A stretch of DNA of 64,000 nucleotides from positions 91,880,186-91,944,185 of the forward strand of contig OU342630.1 in the NCBI GenBank assembly GCA_910589415.1, in the 5' to 3' direction. The position numbers and the translations under genes were made by a program. Below are positions 58,864-64,000 of this stretch, one piece after another. The notes under the pieces are model-generated. The model made no database searches and was not told the origin of the DNA. It was given only the letters and a program-made list of their open reading frames with translations. Numbering within the stretch: position 1 is the first letter of the stretch; each line of letters begins with the position of its first letter. This DNA is from Malachius bipustulatus (lineage: Eukaryota; Arthropoda; Insecta; Coleoptera; Melyridae).

Positions 58864-60239
58864 AGTCTCTAATTAATACCCTACACCCAGATCTTCTCGA
58901 AAACTCGAACAGATCTAAAAGAGGCATAATTAATGTACTAGGTTCTGTATTTAAATTTATATCTGGTAATCTAGACGCTTCAGATGGCGCTCGCTATGAT
59001 AATGCGATCGCTGATTTAAAGTTAAACCAAGAAAATGTAATAAATCATTACAATAAACAATTGTCACTCAATCAACATTTGATTAAACAATATGAGGAAA
59101 CTATTAAAAATATGTCAACCAACTTCAAAAGAATCGAAGAAGTAATAAGAGTAGTAAGGAGTGAGGATCAACAATTCATTAATACTTTAATGTTATTTAG
59201 AATCAGTCTATTAGACTTGTCGCACGTGATTGAAAATATATTAACAGCAATCAGTTTCGCTTCTCTTAACACGTTACATTTATCGATAGTTAACGAAAAA
59301 GCCATTAATATCATGAAGCTTGAGTTATCAAAATACCAAGATCCAAAGAATTATTATTCTTATGATAATGTATTATTCACTAGAACAATTCTAGTAGATT
59401 ATTATGTAACAGAAGATCATGCTGTATTTCTTTTACACGTACCTCTAATTGATCCCAAGACCTATGATTTGTATCATTTATATTCCATTCCAACTCCCGA
59501 ACTTACAACAATCATTCCCCCAACCTCATATGTGGCAATGACAGAAGACAACATTTATTATCTAAAGAAGAGATGCTCGAAGATTCAACAAGAATACTTC
59601 TGTAGAACTTCCGATATAGAAAGGAACTACCAGCTTGATACTTGCATTCGAAACATCCTTCGTGTCAAGGAAAATCCACAGTGTCTACACGTCAAAGTCG
59701 AAATTACCGACGTCCTTGTAGAAACAATTAGTGAACAGAAGTACCTCATAATATCTCCAATCGACACCTTGGTACATGAAAAGTGCGGTAGTGAGGAAGT
59801 GCATCGACTTAAAGGAACATATTTAGTGAATGTACCCTATTCGTGTAAATTCATTACTAAGCAATTTGAATATGCGAATTTAGAAGGAACAATATCTGAA
59901 GAACCTGTTTACTTACCCCCAATAAATCAAAACATCTCAAATGTAAAACCGATTCAACTGAATCTGAAATCATTTAATTTAGATCAATTGTCTAAACTTA
60001 CGCTAGATCAGGAAAATATTGAACCAATTTCAATACTTTCTAATAACCACATTTGGTCCCATTCTAATTTACCAATTTTATGTTTGATTGCATTAATTAT
60101 TATAATTATTGTTCTCTTTAAATATAACAGGGAAATTTTAACCAAATGTCGAAGCCTAAGTAATAAAAGTAAACAGAATGTTTACGATGATGTTGAAATG
60201 CACCAAGCATTCCCAACTCCTACTAGACGTAATAATTAA
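58827..60239 (+). pseudogene. env: Env (F-like fusion glycoprotein), main piece after frame break
   Basis: The frame is open from just after a TGA at 58824-58826 to the stop at 60237-60239. A furin-type cleavage site RSKR (58911-58922) is followed at once by a Gly-rich hydrophobic fusion-peptide-like segment (GIINVLGSVFKF) and SGNLDASDG, the arrangement shared by errantivirus Env and baculovirus F proteins. A helical, Asn/Lys-rich region and a Cys-bearing domain follow. Near the end, LPILCLIALIIIIIVLF (about 60072-60122) is a membrane anchor with a short cytoplasmic tail. The piece lacks its own signal peptide, which lies in the upstream frame. A Met-only reading would start later and lose the cleavage site. 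Confidence 0.8.
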
Positions 60240-60442
60240 CATTTAAGGAAATAATTTGTATTTTTAATTTCAATTTTGTACTAAACAACTACAAGATTTT
60301 AATTGTTTATTTTTATTATAATAATCTTATACTTATATCATTTATGTTTATGAACTAATTACTTATGTATCTTGTTTACATGTATTTGTATTTACGAACG
60401 TCGACTTTGTTCATCCCCAAAGTCTCCTCTTAAGGGCGGAAG
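60240..60442 (+). other. Provirus 3' region and polypurine tract
   Basis: An AT-rich non-coding stretch follows env. AAGGGCGGAAG (60432-60442) directly abuts the right LTR and is the likely polypurine tract that primes second-strand DNA, though one C interrupts it. Confidence 0.65.
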
Positions 60443-60687
60443 AGTTATATAGCCATAAGAGCTGACTCCCTATGAAATATAATCTTTATTACTGTAATTA
60501 GCAAATGCTGAATTAACATGTATTATTTCTTTCGAGACTTGAACAGAGTTGAACGCTCACTATTTGTCTGGTATTCGTCCCGCACAGTCGCGTACTTGGC
60601 GGATAGTCCGATATGCAATAAAGAGTCGAATAATAAGTTTTTGAGTTTTCTTTTAAAAACAGAATTTCGGCTCTACGTATCGTAACT
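60443..60687 (+). repeat. 3' LTR of the provirus
   Basis: 245 bases, AGTTATATAGCC to CGTATCGTAACT, matching the 5' LTR by eye throughout. Confidence 0.95.
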
Positions 60688-60691
60688 CGCG
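60688..60691 (+). repeat. Target site duplication, right (CGCG)
   Basis: Matches CGCG at 53914-53917. The sequence continues GGTATTTTTCGCAG into a transposase relic. Confidence 0.9.
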
Positions 60692-61330
60692 GTATTTTTC
60701 GCAGATTTTGGCTTTCCCAAAACAACATACCGAAGAAGTTTTCACCGATGAGCGTGGTTTCAAAGATCAGGATGTGTAAATTCTCAAAATTACAGATCAT
60801 TGTCTGTTGAAAATTCAGATGTGGTTGTTGAAAAGCCACGTCATCCTGAGAAAATTAGCGTTTGGGCAGCGACTAGTGTTGGGCGATTAATTGGACCAAT
60901 CTTTTTTTAAAAAACATGAATGCTGTGCGGTAAAGGGAGGAAATTCTTCAGCCGTTTATGAAACTGATGACACCAGTGCACGACGTCATTGTACTATCGC
61001 AACGCTCGTTTCACTGAGGGAGCATTCTGACGATCGGCTTATCAGTCGTAATACAGACATAACATGGCCAGCCAGATCCTGCGATCTCACGCCATGTGAG
61101 TTTATTTTTATGGCCATATTAATGATTTAATGACACGAATTAATGATTTGAGAGAATTACGGCACAGAATCGGAGAAAAATGAATCGAGATAAACAATAC
61201 AATTTTCAGAGTGTCCTCAGTGGAGTGAGAAACCGTATAATAAAATGTGCCCAGGAGGGTGAAGAGCACACTTCACGCGCCTAAATTAATTAATTATTGA
61301 TTTTATTTACCTTTTTTATAAAAAGGTCAA
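60692..61330 (+). pseudogene. DDE_3 (IS630/Tc1-type) transposase relic next to the provirus
   Basis: Just past the target duplication, FFADFGF is followed by GCVNSQNYRSLSVENSDVVV, then EKPRHPEKISVWAATSVGRL and IGPIFF. This is the family's central block (G-x-V-N-x-Q-N-x-R … P-x-K-x-x-V-W … G-x-I-G-P-x-F-F). Next come AVKGGNSSAVYE, then DDRLISRNTDITWPARSCDL and TPCEFIF (usually R-S-C-D-L-T-P-L-D-Y-F-L-W-G), then NDLRELRHRIGE. Several stops and frame changes are present. The matching N-terminal half is not visible left of the provirus beyond a few residues, so the provirus landed in an already damaged copy or at its broken edge. Confidence 0.85.
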
Positions 61331-64000
61331 TAAAGTGAACACCTAATTTTATTAACTCACTTGGATGTTCCGCCATTTATGCAATTACAATAAAATTATA
61401 GATCTAACCTAACAAAATCAAGAGCTATCAGTTCTAAAAAATGGATTAAGTTAAGACATAATACCTCTTTGTTGTCAGGACCTACTACAAACCTTTACAT
61501 ACAGTGTATTAACTTCAGAACTTTGGATTTATAAAACACAAAAACCGTTTCCGCAGTATGGAGGCGGAAGTAGTTTGGTAGTTGCAACGGTTTTCTAAAC
61601 TGTCTCCTAAGTGCGGTAGCGCTTCCCAATTCCAAAATTTAAAATTGCAATTCCTATGCATGTGATACCCAATTTTTTAAAGGTCGTTGTAGCTACACTT
61701 CGTACAGAAAATAGTTATGAAACATATTTATTTTTTGAAAAATTGGGTAGGTATAGGATTTTGAAAATGATTCTCGTAAGGTATAGGTATTGATCGAGAT
61801 TGTACAAGTATCCAATATCCTCGAAAAATAAATTTTTGGCTAATATTCTGGCAGATAAGACATGGTTTAACTTTTCGAAAATAAAATTTCATCACAACTT
61901 CTTTTTTGTACGCGCATTATATAAGTTTTGAGGTACATAAAAATTGAGGTATCAAAATGATTAGGGATTGAAATTTGTAATTTTTTAGTTGGGGTAACGC
62001 TACTCCGTTTAGAGACAATTAAAAAAACTGTTGCCCCTACCAAACTCCCTTCTGACTTCTTATACATATACAACAGATGGATCAAAATTACTTACTTATA
62101 CGAGATATATTTAAACAGATAGATTTGAACAAATTGAAAATTTTGATTTGGATTAATATTTTATTCTACACTAATTTTTGATGTGAATTTTCAAAGTGAA
62201 CAAGAATTCACTTTGGAAATAGTTCTTAAAAAAAAAATCGTATACCTACGCTAAATTAAAAATTAAATTTAGCGAATAATTCAAATCATCAGGTAATTGC
62301 CATTCATTCCTCTATAAATAATTTTCATCTGCTTCATATTAAAAATAAGGAAGACGTGAAAATGTATTAAGCCAAAATTGTCAATGGCAAAGTTTATTAA
62401 GGGGTAAGTTTTGATGTCGCCTCGCTTTTATAAAATGGCATCGAGATTCATCGAATGAATAAAACAATTTGTCTCAGCCCACATAACGTGATATTGATAG
62501 TTATTTTACTGCCTACTCAAATTAACACTGCACCCTTGCATCAGTATAGGTAATTGATTAATTTACTAATTTTACTGATTCATGTGACTATCATTTCTCT
62601 TGCTGGCTATTGTGTATTGGATTGCGTGAACGAAATTTGTTGTTTACAAGGCGACGTGAAAATTCTCGTACTATTTTATTGTTATAGAGGAACGATCGGG
62701 GAGCATAGAGGGTTGAGAGATCGATACTCTGGGCACGCACATATGCATGTTCCCTGACACGCATGTTCCCTTCGACAAGGAGCACTCCTTCCTCTCCTTA
62801 TGGATTGCATTTCAATATAGAAACTTCACGATGTCAATAAATATATCAATTCCTCCTTTCCGTATAAGCCCGCTCCAGATATGCCTCATATATCACTTCC
62901 GTTTTGTATTCTCCTGTTTTCTTTCGGATGATGTATTGCATTCTGAAATTGTATACCAAAAACCAATTTATATCAGACATATACATATATGTAGTTGGTA
63001 TCGATCCCTTATATATACATATACCTACCATGAATACATATATACATGCGTGGATGTTCACATGTAATCCACAAAAGGAAAACCCTGTCCCGAGGTCTTA
63101 TGCCTCTGCTAGCCGACTTATAATAACATGATTGTATCTTGCCAGCAGATCCTGGATCCTGCTTGCCTGCGACTCGGGACCAATTTCATTTCTTCTATTA
63201 TTTATTCAATGCATTAGAAAAAACGAGATTCATTCCATGCAGTACGTCCTAAATTCTTGTACGTATTTTATATTTCTTTATTCCTGAAAATTAGGATATT
63301 TCGATATAGGTAAAATATATTTTGAAGATCATTAAAAAACAAAAAAAAAAAACATTTTTTTCTATAAATTACCTATAACAATACATTTAAATTATTTAAC
63401 TCCTTAACTTCATTATTATCTAGGTTAATACAAAAAGCTTGAACAAGGTAAGTTTTTGTTCTAAATTAAGTTATATATTTTTTAAATAGGCAAATAAATT
63501 TCCCCCTTGTTCTCAATTTTTTTATAACATAAAATATATTTTATCTAAAGTTTTTAACTTTCACACCTCCACAAACGCGAATCTATTGGTTTACAAGTTA
63601 TGTCAACATAATTATTTTTTTCAAATCAAATAGGTAGGTACGGTACATTTTGAACATCAAATTAATAGATGTATTTTTGCTGCAATGTCGCCTCACAGTG
63701 AAGGGTACAAAATTTAGGGGTGCCAACATATTATGCCCGCTCAAAAGTCAAAAATTAGGCTTTGTCATGTATACCTATTCAAAAAGAGAGTAGGTAAGCC
63801 TTTAATAAAAGTTAATTTCGGTTAATCTATTTCGGCAATGTAATATTATATCCTCCTGGCTGTAGCCTCCTTGTCTGCCCTGCGTTTTTATTCTCTATGC
63901 ATTACTTCCACCGAGCGATCTATTGCCATGATTGAATAGAGTTCTTTGATTGACTATTACGCAAAGTTCCGGCTCCTCACCGTTCCGAACAACCACCGAG
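61331..64000. other. AT-rich non-coding DNA
   Basis: No supported gene or element. Frames near 62550-63131 overlap on both strands and have no motif. A GC-richer patch of about 100 bases lies at 62690-62800. Confidence 0.4.

Larger units (their letters stand above)
53918..60687 (+). mobile_element. Errantivirus-like (Ty3/gypsy) provirus lacking RT and RNase H
   Basis: This 6770-base element has two 245-base LTRs, a tRNA-Ser primer site, a repeat-bearing leader, gag, a pol frame with protease and integrase, an env region, a polypurine tract and CGCG target duplications. AGT…ACT LTR ends, a primer site overlapping the last LTR base, YRYR duplication and an env gene together place it with insect errantiviruses. 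Family members are usually around 7-8 kb; the shortfall corresponds to reverse transcriptase and RNase H, which are missing. By eye the LTRs are identical, indicating recent insertion. It therefore most likely moved with reverse transcriptase from a related element. Env has a frame break. Confidence 0.93.

Noticed and set aside
1..64000. CRISPR arrays, bacterial operons or riboswitches
   Set aside because: Composition, gene density and element types are eukaryotic; no spaced identical repeats were seen.

Overview
The window looks like an arthropod, most likely insect, chromosome. It is AT-rich and intron/intergenic-like, has no prokaryotic gene packing, and holds many TA-flanked inverted-repeat elements, jockey-like LINE relics, a BEL/Pao element and an errantivirus-type (Ty3/gypsy) provirus. 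The insect order is inference only. I found no convincing host protein-coding gene; every protein I can recognise comes from a transposable element.

Layout. 1-32 kb: mostly AT-rich non-coding DNA carrying foldback/MITE elements (1840-2684, 4634-5379, 14627-15153, 18019-18529, 24786-25551, 27840-28283), a tRNA-derived SINE (6230-6435), transposase relics (6930-7286, 12130-12900) and a LINE relic (25700-26260). Several GC-richer islands (about 1140, 7850, 15340, 16190, 21700, 22630, 28750, 29690, 36480, 39480) stand out as possible conserved regulatory elements or non-coding exons; the one at 29690-30010 opens with a perfect match to the ecdysone-receptor palindrome consensus. 33-42 kb: two more relics of the DDE transposase, a palindromic MITE, a BEL/Pao retrotransposon on the minus strand cut off after its protease (LTR, tRNA-Arg primer site, gag), and a LINE 3' end on the minus strand. 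43-48 kb: a jockey-like LINE relic and a 2.1-kb nested inverted-repeat element. 48-53.8 kb: little recognisable. 53.9-60.7 kb: a complete-ended errantivirus-like provirus with LTRs that look identical by eye and CGCG target duplications, inserted beside or into another copy of the DDE transposase relic. 60.7-64 kb: the rest of that relic, then AT-rich DNA.

The most striking object is the provirus. It keeps gag, protease, integrase and env and a canonical -1 frameshift heptamer between gag and pol, but reverse transcriptase and RNase H are missing, and pol stays in one open frame across the gap. Env is interrupted by one frame change. With matching LTRs this suggests a recently mobilised element that must borrow reverse transcriptase from a relative. 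Five fragments of one IS630/Tc1-type transposase family, all on the plus strand, and several long-hairpin elements complete the picture of a transposon-rich non-coding region.
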